Translations under genes and position numbers: made by a program
In this document: positions 1 to 7,916 of the stretch, piece after piece
Layout of the letters: every line of letters starts with the position of its first letter
How positions within the stretch are numbered: position 1 is the stretch's first letter
Assembly: GCA_016841955.1 (NCBI GenBank)
Contig: JAENYE010000001.1
Span: 322,025 to 386,024 of the forward strand
Direction of reading: 5' to 3'
From: Methanobacteriota archaeon
Lineage (GTDB): Archaea; Halobacteriota; Methanomicrobia; Methanomicrobiales; Methanoculleaceae
Length of the DNA stretch: 64,000 nucleotides
Notes under the pieces: model-generated
Told to the model about the DNA's origin: nothing
Databases searched by the model: none
What the model saw: only the letters and a program-made list of their open reading frames with translations

Positions 1-110
1 GAAGGGCCGGAGCAGGAGCACCGTCAGGTGCGAAGGGCCGGAGCAGGAGCACCGTCAGGTGCGAAGGGCCGGAGCAGGAGCACCGTTAGGTTGCGAAGAA
101 CGCGAAAGGG
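1..110. repeat. Three tandem copies of a 31-nt hairpin-containing unit
   Basis: Two perfect copies (1-31, 32-62) and a third, diverging copy (from 63) of a 31-nt unit. Read on the minus strand each unit contains GCACC-TGAC-GGTGC, a 5-bp hairpin, followed by the linker TCCTGCTCC and GGCCCTTC. The same hairpin-plus-linker grammar recurs at 281-352, 6169-6282 and 18841-19037. The copies are head to tail without unique spacers, so this is not a CRISPR array. The repeat starts at the window edge and may extend further left. Between 111 and 280 I see GC-rich sequence with short CTTCGCG inverted repeats but no gene. Confidence 0.85.
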
Positions 111-280
111 ACCGCTAACACCCGCATCAACTAACTTCGCGGCTTCGCGTTCTTCGCGTGAGTCAAGGGTGCATAGGGACGACGATGTAGTCTCGTGTGA
201 AGCGGCGATGTATGAGCGCCGGGGAGGTCGGGAGCACCCCGACCGGGCCGCTCAGGTGAGACGGGCTGTTCTCGCAACCC

Positions 281-352
281 GCACCTAACGGTGCTCGAAC
301 TCCTGCCCTACGGACAGTCGTTCTCCGGAACATCGCACCCTGCGGCCCGTCG
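281..352. repeat. Modular hairpin array, locus 1 (3' of glnA copy 1)
   Basis: A string of tiny inverted repeats joined by fixed linkers: GCACC-TAAC-GGTGC (281-294), linker TCGAACTCC (295-303), an imperfect TGCCC/GGACA hairpin (304-316), GTCG, TTCTCCGGAA (321-330), then CCCTGCGG and CCGTCG (338-352). It lies between nothing recognisable on the left and the stop codon of the minus-strand glutamine synthetase at 367, so it would be in that gene's 3' untranslated region or terminator. The last module and the following A-rich run are also identical to the sequence 3' of the second glutamine synthetase. Confidence 0.7.
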
Positions 353-366
353 TTAAAAAAAAGAAA

Positions 367-1695
367 TTAGTAGGTCGCGAGATAGCGGTCGAGTTCCCAG
401 GGGTGGACGATTGTCCGGTAGGCGTCCCACTCGGCTTCCGTGACGTTCGTGAGTGCCTCGACGACGTGGGACCCGAGCGCCCTGCAGATGAGGTCGTCGG
501 CGAGCAGGGCCCGGTGGGCCTCGGCGAGGTCGCCGGGCAGCATCCCGATCCCGTCGCGCTCCCGCTCGCCGGCCGCCATGTGGTAGATGTTCTTATTGAC
601 GCCGGCCGGGGGCTCGACCTCCTCCCGGATGCCCTCCATCCCGGCCGCGAGCATCGCGGCGAAGGCGAGATACGGGTTGCAGGTCGGGTCCGGGCTCCGG
701 AACTCGACCCGGGTGCTGTTGCCGCGCGGTGCCGGAACCCGGACGAGGGTCGACCGGTTGCTCGCGCTCCAACTGACGTAGCAGGGCGCCTCGTACCCGG
801 GGACGAGCCGCTTGTAGGAGTTGATCGTCGGGTTCGCGAGCCGGGTGATGGCCGGCGCGTGCCGGAGCAGCCCGCCGATGAAGTGCATGCAGGTCTTCGA
901 GAGCTGCAACGGGGCGTCCGGGTCGTAGAAGGCGTTCTTGCCGTCTTTCGCGAGCGAACAGTTGGTGTGCATCCCGCTTCCGCAGATGCCGTAGATGGGC
1001 TTCGCCATGAACGACGCATGCAGGCCGCGCATCAGCGCCATCGTCTTGGCTGCGAACTTGAAGGTGATGACGTTGTCCGCGGTATGGAGGGCGTCGCTGT
1101 ACTTGAAGTCGATCTCGTGCTGGCTCTCGGCGACCTCGTGGTGCGACGCCTCGATCTCGAACCCCATCTCGGTGAGGGCGAGGATGATCTCGCGCCGGAC
1201 GTCCTCCGCGAGGTCGGTCGGCGCGAGGTCGAAGTAGCCCCCGACATCCTGGAACTGCGTCGTCGGTCGGCCATCGAGCATCCTGAAGAGGAAGAACTCC
1301 AGTTCCGGCCCGGTGTTGAAGACATACCCGTCCTTCGCCGCGTCCTCCATCGCCCGGCGGAGCACGTGCCGCGGGTCGCCCTCGAAGGCCCGGCCATCAG
1401 GTCCGGTTACGTCGCAGACGAACCGGGCGACCGCGTTCTCGTGCGGGCGCCACGGCAGGACGGCGTAGGTCGCGGGGTCAGGTTTTAAGAGCATATCGGA
1501 CTCTTCGATCCGGGCAAATCCCTCGATCGAGGAACCGTCGAATCCGATACCGTCGGTCAGCGCCTTCTCTGCTTGGTTGACGGGGATCGCGACGTTCTTG
1601 GGCAGCCCCAGGAGGTCGGTAAACTGCAGGCGAAGGAATCGGACGTCATCCTGTTCGATGCGCTTGAGCATCTCTGAGATGGTGTCGGGAGACAT
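367..1695 (-). CDS. glnA: Glutamine synthetase type I, copy 1
   Basis: Makes glutamine from glutamate, ammonium and ATP, forming the dodecameric cytosolic enzyme of the GS-GOGAT pathway. The 442 residues match the GSI-alpha length class. DGSSIEGF (residues 53-60) lies in the beta-grasp domain and GPELEFFLF (129-137) opens the catalytic domain with its metal-binding glutamate. From about residue 114 to the C-terminus the gene appears identical at DNA level to the second copy at 6297-7625, while the first 114 codons and the promoter differ. A short leader carries an NrpR-type operator (1702-1715), so nitrogen repression is likely. It is divergent from the glutamate synthase operon. The family call is secure; which copy is the main assimilatory enzyme is inferred. 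Confidence 0.97.
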   Translation of the reverse strand: MSPDTISEMLKRIEQDDVRFLRLQFTDLLGLPKNVAIPVNQAEKALTDGIGFDGSSIEGFARIEESDMLLKPDPATYAVLPWRPHENAVARFVCDVTGPDGRAFEGDPRHVLRRAMEDAAKDGYVFNTGPELEFFLFRMLDGRPTTQFQDVGGYFDLAPTDLAEDVRREIILALTEMGFEIEASHHEVAESQHEIDFKYSDALHTADNVITFKFAAKTMALMRGLHASFMAKPIYGICGSGMHTNCSLAKDGKNAFYDPDAPLQLSKTCMHFIGGLLRHAPAITRLANPTINSYKRLVPGYEAPCYVSWSASNRSTLVRVPAPRGNSTRVEFRSPDPTCNPYLAFAAMLAAGMEGIREEVEPPAGVNKNIYHMAAGERERDGIGMLPGDLAEAHRALLADDLICRALGSHVVEALTNVTEAEWDAYRTIVHPWELDRYLATY

Positions 1696-1701
1696 GTAGA
1701 A

Positions 1702-1715
1702 GGAAACTTCCTTCC
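1702..1715 (-). promoter_or_regulatory. NrpR-type operator GGAA-N6-TTCC at the glnA copy 1 promoter
   Basis: GGAA at 1702-1705, six bases, then TTCC at 1712-1715. The site also contains a tighter inverted repeat, GAAGGAA-AC-TTCCTTC (1699-1714). It sits between the minus-strand TATA box (TATAAATA, 1728 to 1721) and the start codon at 1695, so a bound repressor would cover the expected transcription start. GGAA-N6-TTCC is the published NrpR operator of Methanococcus maripaludis. Its use in this lineage is inferred. Confidence 0.65.
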
Positions 1716-1720
1716 ATTAC

Positions 1721-1730
1721 TATTTATATC
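1721..1730 (-). promoter_or_regulatory. TATA box of glnA copy 1
   Basis: On the minus strand this reads GATATAAATA, a near-consensus archaeal TATA element about 26-35 nt upstream of the start codon at 1695. It predicts a very short leader beginning near 1700-1705, inside the NrpR-type operator. Confidence 0.65.
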
Positions 1731-1822
1731 TGGCGATTATACCTGTATAGAGTGTTCTCTCCTCACCCACGGGCATCGGAAACTGCAGGGGTAGAAAGGG
1801 AACAGTCAACTTTGTGATGGCG

Positions 1823-2875
1823 ATGTGCGGTATAATTGGCGTAATGGACAGAAAACGCCGGACAATGGATGGTTCCGGCATCAGGCAGGCCCTCTCCATG
1901 ATGAACGAGCGCGGCAGCGGTGAGGGGGCGGGGTACGTTGCATACGGTGTCTACCCCGACTACCGTGACTGCTACGCACTCCATGTCTTCTTCGACAACG
2001 TCCGCGAAAACAAGGATGTTGTGGACGCAACGCTGGAGCAGTGGGGGACAATCGAACACGACGAAGCGATTCCCACCTACGACCAGCCGAACCTCCGGGC
2101 AGTCCACACTCCCTGGCGGTACTTCTTTAAGCCCGATCCCTCTCTCGCCCCGGCAAGCACGTCGCCGGAAGACGATATCGTCAGCGCCCTGGTGATGCGG
2201 GTCAACACCGCCCGGCGTGGCGCTCTCATATTCTCCTCCGGGAAGAACGTCGGCGTCTTCAAAGCCGGCGGGTGGCCCGAGGAGGTGGCTGACTTTTACC
2301 GGATCGAGGACTACGAGGGCTACACCTGGCTTGCGCACAACCGCTACCCGACGAACACCCCCGGCTGGTGGGGCGGCGCGCACCCGTTCAACCTTCTGGG
2401 CTGGAGCGTCGTGCACAACGGCGAGATCACCTCCTACGGGACCAACCGGAGGTATATCGAGAGTCTCGGCTACACCTGCACGATGTATACCGACACCGAG
2501 GTCGTCGCCTACCTCATCGATCTCCTGGTGCGACGGCACGGCCTTGATCTCGACCTTGCGGTCCGGGCGCTCGCCCCACCCTTCTGGGAGGAGATCGACC
2601 GGATGCCGGAGGCCGAACGGGAGTGGAACCGTGCCCTGCGGCTGACCTACGCGCCCGCGATGATGAACGGACCGTTCGCCATCGTGGCCGCAGATGCCGA
2701 TACGATGGTCGGGTTCACCGATCGGAGCAAACTCCGGCCGATGGTCGTCGGGGAATGCGCCGACCGCCTCTACATCTCAAGTGAAGAGGCGGCGATCCGC
2801 GCCATGGAGCCGAAGGTCGAATCGATCACCATGCCGGCTGCAGGCGAGCCGGTGATCGGGAGGGTTGCCCCGTGA
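1823..2875 (+). CDS. Glutamate synthase, glutamine amidotransferase (class II) subunit
   Basis: Stand-alone N-terminal domain of glutamate synthase; it releases ammonia from glutamine for the synthase subunit encoded next. I start at the ATG at 1823 because it gives Met-Cys-Gly-Ile, placing the catalytic cysteine at position 2, as needed for an N-terminal nucleophile hydrolase after Met removal. A GTG at 1814 and ATG at 1817 are in frame, but would need propeptide cleavage. The Ntn-type features HNRYPTNTPGWWGGAHPF and the downstream HNGEITSYGTNRR are clear. The 350 residues fit the archaeal free-standing form. The stop overlaps the next start as GTGA, so translation is probably coupled. The bacterial equivalent is the first domain of GltB. 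Confidence 0.93.
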   Translation: MCGIIGVMDRKRRTMDGSGIRQALSMMNERGSGEGAGYVAYGVYPDYRDCYALHVFFDNVRENKDVVDATLEQWGTIEHDEAIPTYDQPNLRAVHTPWRYFFKPDPSLAPASTSPEDDIVSALVMRVNTARRGALIFSSGKNVGVFKAGGWPEEVADFYRIEDYEGYTWLAHNRYPTNTPGWWGGAHPFNLLGWSVVHNGEITSYGTNRRYIESLGYTCTMYTDTEVVAYLIDLLVRRHGLDLDLAVRALAPPFWEEIDRMPEAEREWNRALRLTYAPAMMNGPFAIVAADADTMVGFTDRSKLRPMVVGECADRLYISSEEAAIRAMEPKVESITMPAAGEPVIGRVAP

Positions 2876-4383
2876 CGATCGGAAGTCTCCCTTCCCGGTA
2901 CCGGATCTCGATCGATCCCGTGCGGTGCATGGAGTGCGAGCGATGCATCGAAAACTGCCCCTACGGCGTTTTCCGGCGGGATGGAGACAGGATCCTCGTC
3001 AACTCCCGAAACTGCACCGCCTGCCACCGCTGCATAGCCTGCTGTCCTCGCGACGCCATCAGCCTCGAAGAGCACCCCTGTGACTACCGGAGCCACCCAA
3101 TCTGGACCCGGGAAGCCCGGGAGGCGATCTACAACCAGGCACGGACCGGCAGGATCATCCTCGCGGGGATGGGTAACGCGCTCGATTATCCGGTCATCTT
3201 CGACCGCCTGGTGCTGGACGCCTGCCAGGTCACGAACCCCAGCCTCGACCCGCTCCGCGAGCCGATCGAGCTCCGGACCCACATAGGGAAGAAACTGGCA
3301 AAGCTGGACCTCCGGCGGCGGGAGAACGGCGACATCGAACTCCGGACGGCGCTCACCCCGAACCTCCGGGTCGAGACCCCGATCATGATCGGGCACATGA
3401 GTTACGGTGCGATCAGCCTCAATGCCCAGATGGCCATGGCGCGGGCGGCAAAAGAGACGGGTACGTTCATGGGCACCGGGGAAGGCGGCCTGCACTCCGC
3501 CCTATACCCCTACCAGGACCGGATGATCGTCCAGGTGGCTTCCGGACGGTTCGGCGTGAACATCGATTATCTGGAGCGCGGCGCCGCCATCGAGATCAAG
3601 ATCGGCCAGGGCGCCAAGCCGGGGATCGGCGGGCACCTCCCGGGGGAGAAGGTCTGCGAAGAGGTCTCCCGAACGCGGATGATCCCCCTGGGGAGCGACG
3701 CCATCAGTCCCGCACCGCACCACGACATCTACAGCATCGAGGACCTTGCCCAGCTCGTCCGGGCCCTCAAGGAGGCTACGGAGTGGAAAAAACCGGTCTT
3801 CGTCAAGATTGCCGCCGTCCATAACGTGGCCGCCATCGCCGCGGGCATCGCCCGGTCTCCGGCCGACGCCGTCGTCATCGACGGGTTCCGGGGCGGGACA
3901 GGCGCGGCGCCGCGGGTCTTCCGGGACCACGTCGGCATCCCGATCGAAGCGGCGGTCGCGAGCGTGGACAAAAAACTCCGCGACCAGGGGATCAGAAACG
4001 AGGTCTCGGTAATCGCGAGCGGCGGGATCCGGGGAAGCGCCGATGTGGCGAAGACGATCGCCCTCGGCGCGGATGCGGTCTACATCGGCACGGCCGCGCT
4101 GGTGGCGATGGGATGCCGGGTCTGCGGGAACTGCTACCGGGGGCTCTGCCCCTGGGGAATCGCCACCCAGCGTCCCGACCTGGTACAGCGCTTAAACCCC
4201 GACGCGGCATCCGAACAGGTCGCAAACCTGATTCGTGCATGGACACTGGAACTCGCCGAGCTGCTGGGTGCAGCGGGCATCAACAGCATCGAGAGCCTGC
4301 GGGGCAACCGCGACCGGCTTCGGGGCTATATGCTGGACGAAAGCCTGATGCAGGTGCTCGATGTCAGGCAGGTAGGGGCGTGA
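2872..4383 (+). CDS. Glutamate synthase, FMN/iron-sulfur synthase subunit
   Basis: Central catalytic subunit of archaeal glutamate synthase, converting 2-oxoglutarate plus ammonia to glutamate on FMN. The first 75 residues carry two [4Fe-4S] ferredoxin motifs (CMECERCIENCP and CTACHRCIACCP), typical of the archaeal form and absent from bacterial GltB. The TIM-barrel FMN region follows. Near residue 415 the motif CRVCGNCYRGLCPWGIATQ supplies the ligands of the further Fe-S cluster next to FMN. It starts with GTG in a 4-nt GTGA overlap with the amidotransferase gene and ends next to the third domain gene. The 503 residues are full length. The electron donor is discussed under the F420-type gene at 5132. 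Confidence 0.95.
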   Translation: MTIGSLPSRYRISIDPVRCMECERCIENCPYGVFRRDGDRILVNSRNCTACHRCIACCPRDAISLEEHPCDYRSHPIWTREAREAIYNQARTGRIILAGMGNALDYPVIFDRLVLDACQVTNPSLDPLREPIELRTHIGKKLAKLDLRRRENGDIELRTALTPNLRVETPIMIGHMSYGAISLNAQMAMARAAKETGTFMGTGEGGLHSALYPYQDRMIVQVASGRFGVNIDYLERGAAIEIKIGQGAKPGIGGHLPGEKVCEEVSRTRMIPLGSDAISPAPHHDIYSIEDLAQLVRALKEATEWKKPVFVKIAAVHNVAAIAAGIARSPADAVVIDGFRGGTGAAPRVFRDHVGIPIEAAVASVDKKLRDQGIRNEVSVIASGGIRGSADVAKTIALGADAVYIGTAALVAMGCRVCGNCYRGLCPWGIATQRPDLVQRLNPDAASEQVANLIRAWTLELAELLGAAGINSIESLRGNRDRLRGYMLDESLMQVLDVRQVGA

Positions 4384-4388
4384 ACACC

Positions 4389-5126
4389 ATGGCAAAACAG
4401 GTCGCGATCGATGGAAAAGGAGTGCACTACACCCCTTTGAACCAGCAAATCCGCAAAGCCGTGGCAGACGGCGCCGACGAGATCGTCATCTCAAACATCC
4501 TCGGACAGCGGTTCATCGGCGACGGGCTCCGCGGGAACGTCACCATTCAACTCTACGGCGTTCCCGGCGGCGACCTCGCCATGTTCATGAGCGGGCCGAC
4601 CATCATCGTCCACGGGAACGCGGAGCACGCGCCCGGCAACACGATGGATGCCGGGAAAGTGGTGATCCACGGAAACGCCGGCGATGCGGTGGCGCACAGC
4701 ATGCGGGGCGGCAAGGTCTTCGTCCGCGGAGACATCGGCTACCGGGGGGGGATCCACATGAAGCAGTATGAGGACCATTACCCCATACTGGTCGTCGGCG
4801 GGACCGCACAGGCGTACCTGGGCGAATCCCTGGCAGGCGGACTCCTGCTCGTCCTTGGCCTGAACGGACCCGTACAAGCCCGGGAGATCGGCAGCGGGAT
4901 CCACGGCGGGGAGATCATCATCCGCGGCGACGTTGACGACGCCTGCCTTGCCACGGGGGCAACGAAGGTGCCGCTCACCGAGGAGGACAGGATGAGGATC
5001 GCCCCGGTGATCCGGGAATTTGCAGATGATTTCGGGCTTGATCCGGAACCGCTGACCGGTGCGAAATACACCCGGATCGTCCCCGCGAGCGCAAGGCCCT
5101 TTGTGGGGAAGTATACCTGGGAGTGA
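4389..5126 (+). CDS. Glutamate synthase, C-terminal GXGXG beta-helix subunit
   Basis: Third free-standing piece of glutamate synthase, equivalent to the C-terminal structural domain of GltB. It is a right-handed beta-helix built of repeated glycine motifs, seen here as repeated G-x-A-x-G patterns such as HGNAEHAPG, HGNAGDAVA and RGDIGYRGG. Its role is to hold the amidotransferase and synthase parts together. I start at ATG 4389 (245 residues). A GTG at 4380, overlapping the previous stop as GTGA, is an alternative that adds three residues. The order amidotransferase, synthase, GXGXG, FrhB-like makes one operon with almost no spacing. Confidence 0.93.
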   Translation: MAKQVAIDGKGVHYTPLNQQIRKAVADGADEIVISNILGQRFIGDGLRGNVTIQLYGVPGGDLAMFMSGPTIIVHGNAEHAPGNTMDAGKVVIHGNAGDAVAHSMRGGKVFVRGDIGYRGGIHMKQYEDHYPILVVGGTAQAYLGESLAGGLLLVLGLNGPVQAREIGSGIHGGEIIIRGDVDDACLATGATKVPLTEEDRMRIAPVIREFADDFGLDPEPLTGAKYTRIVPASARPFVGKYTWE

Positions 5127-5131
5127 TTGGC

Positions 5132-6151
5132 ATGGTGACAAAGACATTCAAGGATCTGGAATCCGAGGTCTGGGCTACGGATCTCTGTTCCGGGTGCGGG
5201 GCATGCGTGGCGGTATGCCCGGCGGACGCTCTCCTGTTCGCGCCGGGGGTGACCGCAATGCCGGTGAACATCGGCTACTGCAAGGCCGATAACGACGGCG
5301 TACCCTGCGGGGCATGCTACGCCGCCTGCCCGCGGGTCGACATGGCATCGCAGGGGAAGATGCTCGGGCCGTACCGTGAGATCGTTGCGGCCCGGTCGGT
5401 GTTTGCGGTGGAGCAGAGGCAGAGCGGCGGTGCGGTGACGGCGATCCTCGAGAGCGCCCTCGATGAGGGGCTGATCGACGCGGTCGTCACGGTGACCGCC
5501 GATCCCTGGACGATGAAGCCGGCGTCGGCGGTGATCACCTCCTCTGAGGTGCTCGTCCGGCACGCCGGGAGCCGCTACTCCTGGTGGGTGCCGCTCCTCG
5601 CTTCCCTCAAGGAAGCAGTAGTCACCCGGAAGTACCGGCGGATCGCCGTCGTGGGCGTCCCCTGTGTGGCACGGGCAACGCAGACGATCCGGGCAAGCGA
5701 CCACGAACTCCTCCGGCCCTACGCAAAGGCGATCAGGCTCGTTGTCGGCCTCTTCTGCACGGAGATCTTCGACTACGCGAACCTGATCGAGGGAAAACTG
5801 CAGAACGAGCGCAGGATCGACCCCTGGGAGATCCGTCGTCTGGACATCAAGGGGAGACTGGACGTCTACCTGCAGGACGAGCGGCATATCTCCATCCCGC
5901 TCACCGACCTGAAGGAGGCCATCCGACCCGGGTGCCGGGTCTGCACCGACTTTACGGCGGTGAGTGCCGATATTTCGGCCGGGGCAGTCGGGTCGCCGGA
6001 GGGGTGCACGACGCTTGTCGTCAGGAACGATACCGGTAGCGGATTCGTCGACAGGGCGATCCGGCGGGGAAAACTTGAGACCGGCGGCAGCGTCGACCTC
6101 CCCGCCATCGAGCGCCTGGCCACGAGAAAAGCACAGCGCCGGGCTGAATAA
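5132..6151 (+). CDS. FrhB/FpoF-type F420-binding iron-sulfur flavoprotein linked to glutamate synthase
   Basis: Member of the coenzyme F420 hydrogenase/dehydrogenase beta-subunit family, which uses FAD and Fe-S clusters to pass electrons to or from F420. CSGCGACVAVCP (about residues 18-29) and CGACYAACP (about 54-62) give the cysteines for two clusters. The C-terminal two thirds show the family's flavin/F420 region. I start at ATG 5132 because GGGAGTGA just upstream is a good Shine-Dalgarno site with normal spacing; GTG 5123 is in frame and overlaps the previous stop. As last gene of the glutamate synthase operon it is the obvious candidate for the reductase, suggesting F420H2 as donor rather than NADPH. 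That role is inferred from context. Confidence 0.88.
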   Translation: MVTKTFKDLESEVWATDLCSGCGACVAVCPADALLFAPGVTAMPVNIGYCKADNDGVPCGACYAACPRVDMASQGKMLGPYREIVAARSVFAVEQRQSGGAVTAILESALDEGLIDAVVTVTADPWTMKPASAVITSSEVLVRHAGSRYSWWVPLLASLKEAVVTRKYRRIAVVGVPCVARATQTIRASDHELLRPYAKAIRLVVGLFCTEIFDYANLIEGKLQNERRIDPWEIRRLDIKGRLDVYLQDERHISIPLTDLKEAIRPGCRVCTDFTAVSADISAGAVGSPEGCTTLVVRNDTGSGFVDRAIRRGKLETGGSVDLPAIERLATRKAQRRAE

Positions 6152-6155
6152 AACC

Positions 6156-6162
6156 TTTTTTT
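6156..6162 (+). terminator. Poly-T terminator of the glutamate synthase operon
   Basis: Seven T residues start five bases after the stop codon of the FrhB-like gene. Oligo-T runs are the usual intrinsic termination signal in euryarchaea. Confidence 0.6.
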
Positions 6163-6168
6163 GCCGCC

Positions 6169-6282
6169 GGTGCTCGAACTCCGGTTCTAACGAACCATCG
6201 CACCCTTCGGCCAGTCGCGTTCTGCCCGTCGTTACTCGAAAACGCTTCGCGTTTTCTCGAACTCCGGCCCTGCGGCCCGTCG
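6169..6282. repeat. Modular hairpin array, locus 2 (3' of glnA copy 2)
   Basis: Same grammar as locus 1: GGTGC, linker TCGAACTCC (6174-6182), GGTTC-TAAC-GAACC (6183-6196), ATCGCA and CCCTTCGG, then GAAAACGC-TTC-GCGTTTTC (6238-6256), linker TCGAACTCC, GGCC-CTGC-GGCC and CGTCG, followed by an A-run. It fills the gap between two convergent genes, ending 14 bases before the minus-strand stop of the second glutamine synthetase. Confidence 0.75.
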
Positions 6283-6296
6283 TTAAAAAAAAGAAA

Positions 6297-7625
6297 TTAG
6301 TAGGTCGCGAGATAGCGGTCGAGTTCCCAGGGGTGGACGATTGTCCGGTAGGCGTCCCACTCGGCTTCCGTGACGTTCGTGAGTGCCTCGACGACGTGGG
6401 ACCCGAGCGCCCTGCAGATGAGGTCGTCGGCGAGCAGGGCCCGGTGGGCCTCGGCGAGGTCGCCGGGCAGCATCCCGATCCCGTCGCGCTCCCGCTCGCC
6501 GGCCGCCATGTGGTAGATGTTCTTATTGACGCCGGCCGGGGGCTCGACCTCCTCCCGGATGCCCTCCATCCCGGCCGCGAGCATCGCGGCGAAGGCGAGA
6601 TACGGGTTGCAGGTCGGGTCCGGGCTCCGGAACTCGACCCGGGTGCTGTTGCCGCGCGGTGCCGGAACCCGGACGAGGGTCGACCGGTTGCTCGCGCTCC
6701 AACTGACGTAGCAGGGCGCCTCGTACCCGGGGACGAGCCGCTTGTAGGAGTTGATCGTCGGGTTCGCGAGCCGGGTGATGGCCGGCGCGTGCCGGAGCAG
6801 CCCGCCGATGAAGTGCATGCAGGTCTTCGAGAGCTGCAACGGGGCGTCCGGGTCGTAGAAGGCGTTCTTGCCGTCTTTCGCGAGCGAACAGTTGGTGTGC
6901 ATCCCGCTTCCGCAGATGCCGTAGATGGGCTTCGCCATGAACGACGCATGCAGGCCGCGCATCAGCGCCATCGTCTTGGCTGCGAACTTGAAGGTGATGA
7001 CGTTGTCCGCGGTATGGAGGGCGTCGCTGTACTTGAAGTCGATCTCGTGCTGGCTCTCGGCGACCTCGTGGTGCGACGCCTCGATCTCGAACCCCATCTC
7101 GGTGAGGGCGAGGATGATCTCGCGCCGGACGTCCTCCGCGAGGTCGGTCGGCGCGAGGTCGAAGTAGCCCCCGACATCCTGGAACTGCGTCGTCGGTCGG
7201 CCATCGAGCATCCTGAAGAGGAAGAACTCCAGTTCCGGCCCGGTGTTGAAGACATACCCGTCCTTCGCCGCGTCCTCCATCGCTCGCCGGAGGACATAGC
7301 GCGGGTCGCCCTCGAACGGCGTGCCGTTGGCCTTGCAGATGTCGCACACGAAGCGTGCCTCCGCACACTCCTGAGACTGCCAGGGCAGGAGGGTATAGGT
7401 GGAGAGGTCGGGCCTGAGCACCATGTCGGACTCCTCGATCCGGACGAACCCCTCGATCGACGACCCGTCAAACCCGATGCCGCCGGTCAGTGCCTTTTCG
7501 GCCTGCTTTGCCGGGATCGCGACGTTCTTGGGCAGCCCCAGCAGGTCGGTAAACTGCAGACGAAGGAATCGGACGTTATCCTGTTCGATGCGCTCGAGCA
7601 TTGCAGAAATGGCATCACGGGACAT
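6297..7625 (-). CDS. glnA: Glutamine synthetase type I, copy 2
   Basis: Second GSI-alpha enzyme, 442 residues when started at ATG 7625. A longer open frame runs to 7763, but the extra 46 residues have no counterpart in copy 1 and cross the TATA region. DGSSIEGF and GPELEFFLF are conserved. From about residue 114 onward the DNA looks identical to copy 1, including third codon positions and the first bases 3' of the stop. Upstream of that point protein and DNA differ substantially, for example CKANGTPFEGDPRY against TGPDGRAFEGDPRH. No GGAA-N6-TTCC operator is present before this copy. The divergence in the N-terminal domain and promoter suggests a distinct regulatory role, but that is inference. 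Confidence 0.96.
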   Translation of the reverse strand: MSRDAISAMLERIEQDNVRFLRLQFTDLLGLPKNVAIPAKQAEKALTGGIGFDGSSIEGFVRIEESDMVLRPDLSTYTLLPWQSQECAEARFVCDICKANGTPFEGDPRYVLRRAMEDAAKDGYVFNTGPELEFFLFRMLDGRPTTQFQDVGGYFDLAPTDLAEDVRREIILALTEMGFEIEASHHEVAESQHEIDFKYSDALHTADNVITFKFAAKTMALMRGLHASFMAKPIYGICGSGMHTNCSLAKDGKNAFYDPDAPLQLSKTCMHFIGGLLRHAPAITRLANPTINSYKRLVPGYEAPCYVSWSASNRSTLVRVPAPRGNSTRVEFRSPDPTCNPYLAFAAMLAAGMEGIREEVEPPAGVNKNIYHMAAGERERDGIGMLPGDLAEAHRALLADDLICRALGSHVVEALTNVTEAEWDAYRTIVHPWELDRYLATY

Positions 7626-7650
7626 GTGGATTTCTACTTTTATCCGATGA

Positions 7651-7660
7651 GATATATACC
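7651..7660 (-). promoter_or_regulatory. TATA box of glnA copy 2
   Basis: On the minus strand it reads GGTATATATC, 26-35 nt upstream of the start at 7625. It is as strong as the TATA box of copy 1, but I see no GGAA-N6-TTCC or GGTA-N6-TACC site beside it. The rest of 7661-7800 is GC-rich sequence without a recognisable gene. Confidence 0.55.
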
Positions 7661-7804
7661 TATTGAAGTAAATAGGGCCGGACAGGGTTGTTCCCCTGCG
7701 CAGTTCCCCAGGCCGGGGACTCATCACCGGAGAAGGGTATTTCACGGACCCTGTGACGCTCACGGCAGAACCGGAGAAAACATCCGGGCGAGAAATTCAT
7801 ATGG

Positions 7805-7818
7805 TATGATTAATCATA
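7805..7818. promoter_or_regulatory. 14-bp perfect palindrome, candidate operator
   Basis: TATGATTAATCATA is perfectly self-complementary and AT-rich in a GC-rich genome. It lies about 100 bp upstream of the methyltransferase start at 7917 and near the likely promoter of the methyltransferase-AbrB-ABC cluster. It could be an operator for a dimeric regulator, possibly one encoded nearby. Confidence 0.45.
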
Positions 7819-7916
7819 TTAGTATGAATAGTACGTATTGTCCGGCAGGTGGAAAGCAATGTACCATGATCGTCACAAAGGCGCACCGGGGCCTGCGCGG
7901 AGTGGTGAGGCAATAC

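Noticed and set aside
1-110. Tandem 31-nt repeats as a CRISPR array
   Set aside because: The copies are directly adjacent with no unique spacers, and the unit belongs to the hairpin-array family seen at two other loci.
403-1488. Long open frame on the plus strand across glutamine synthetase copy 1 (and its counterpart near 6300-8400)
   Set aside because: Antisense shadow of a GC-rich gene: the reverse frame is open because of codon bias, has no family features, and is duplicated only because the gene beneath is.
6297-7763. Longer glutamine synthetase copy 2 starting at 7763
   Set aside because: The extra 46 codons cross the TATA box and have no match in copy 1; ATG 7625 gives the same length as copy 1.
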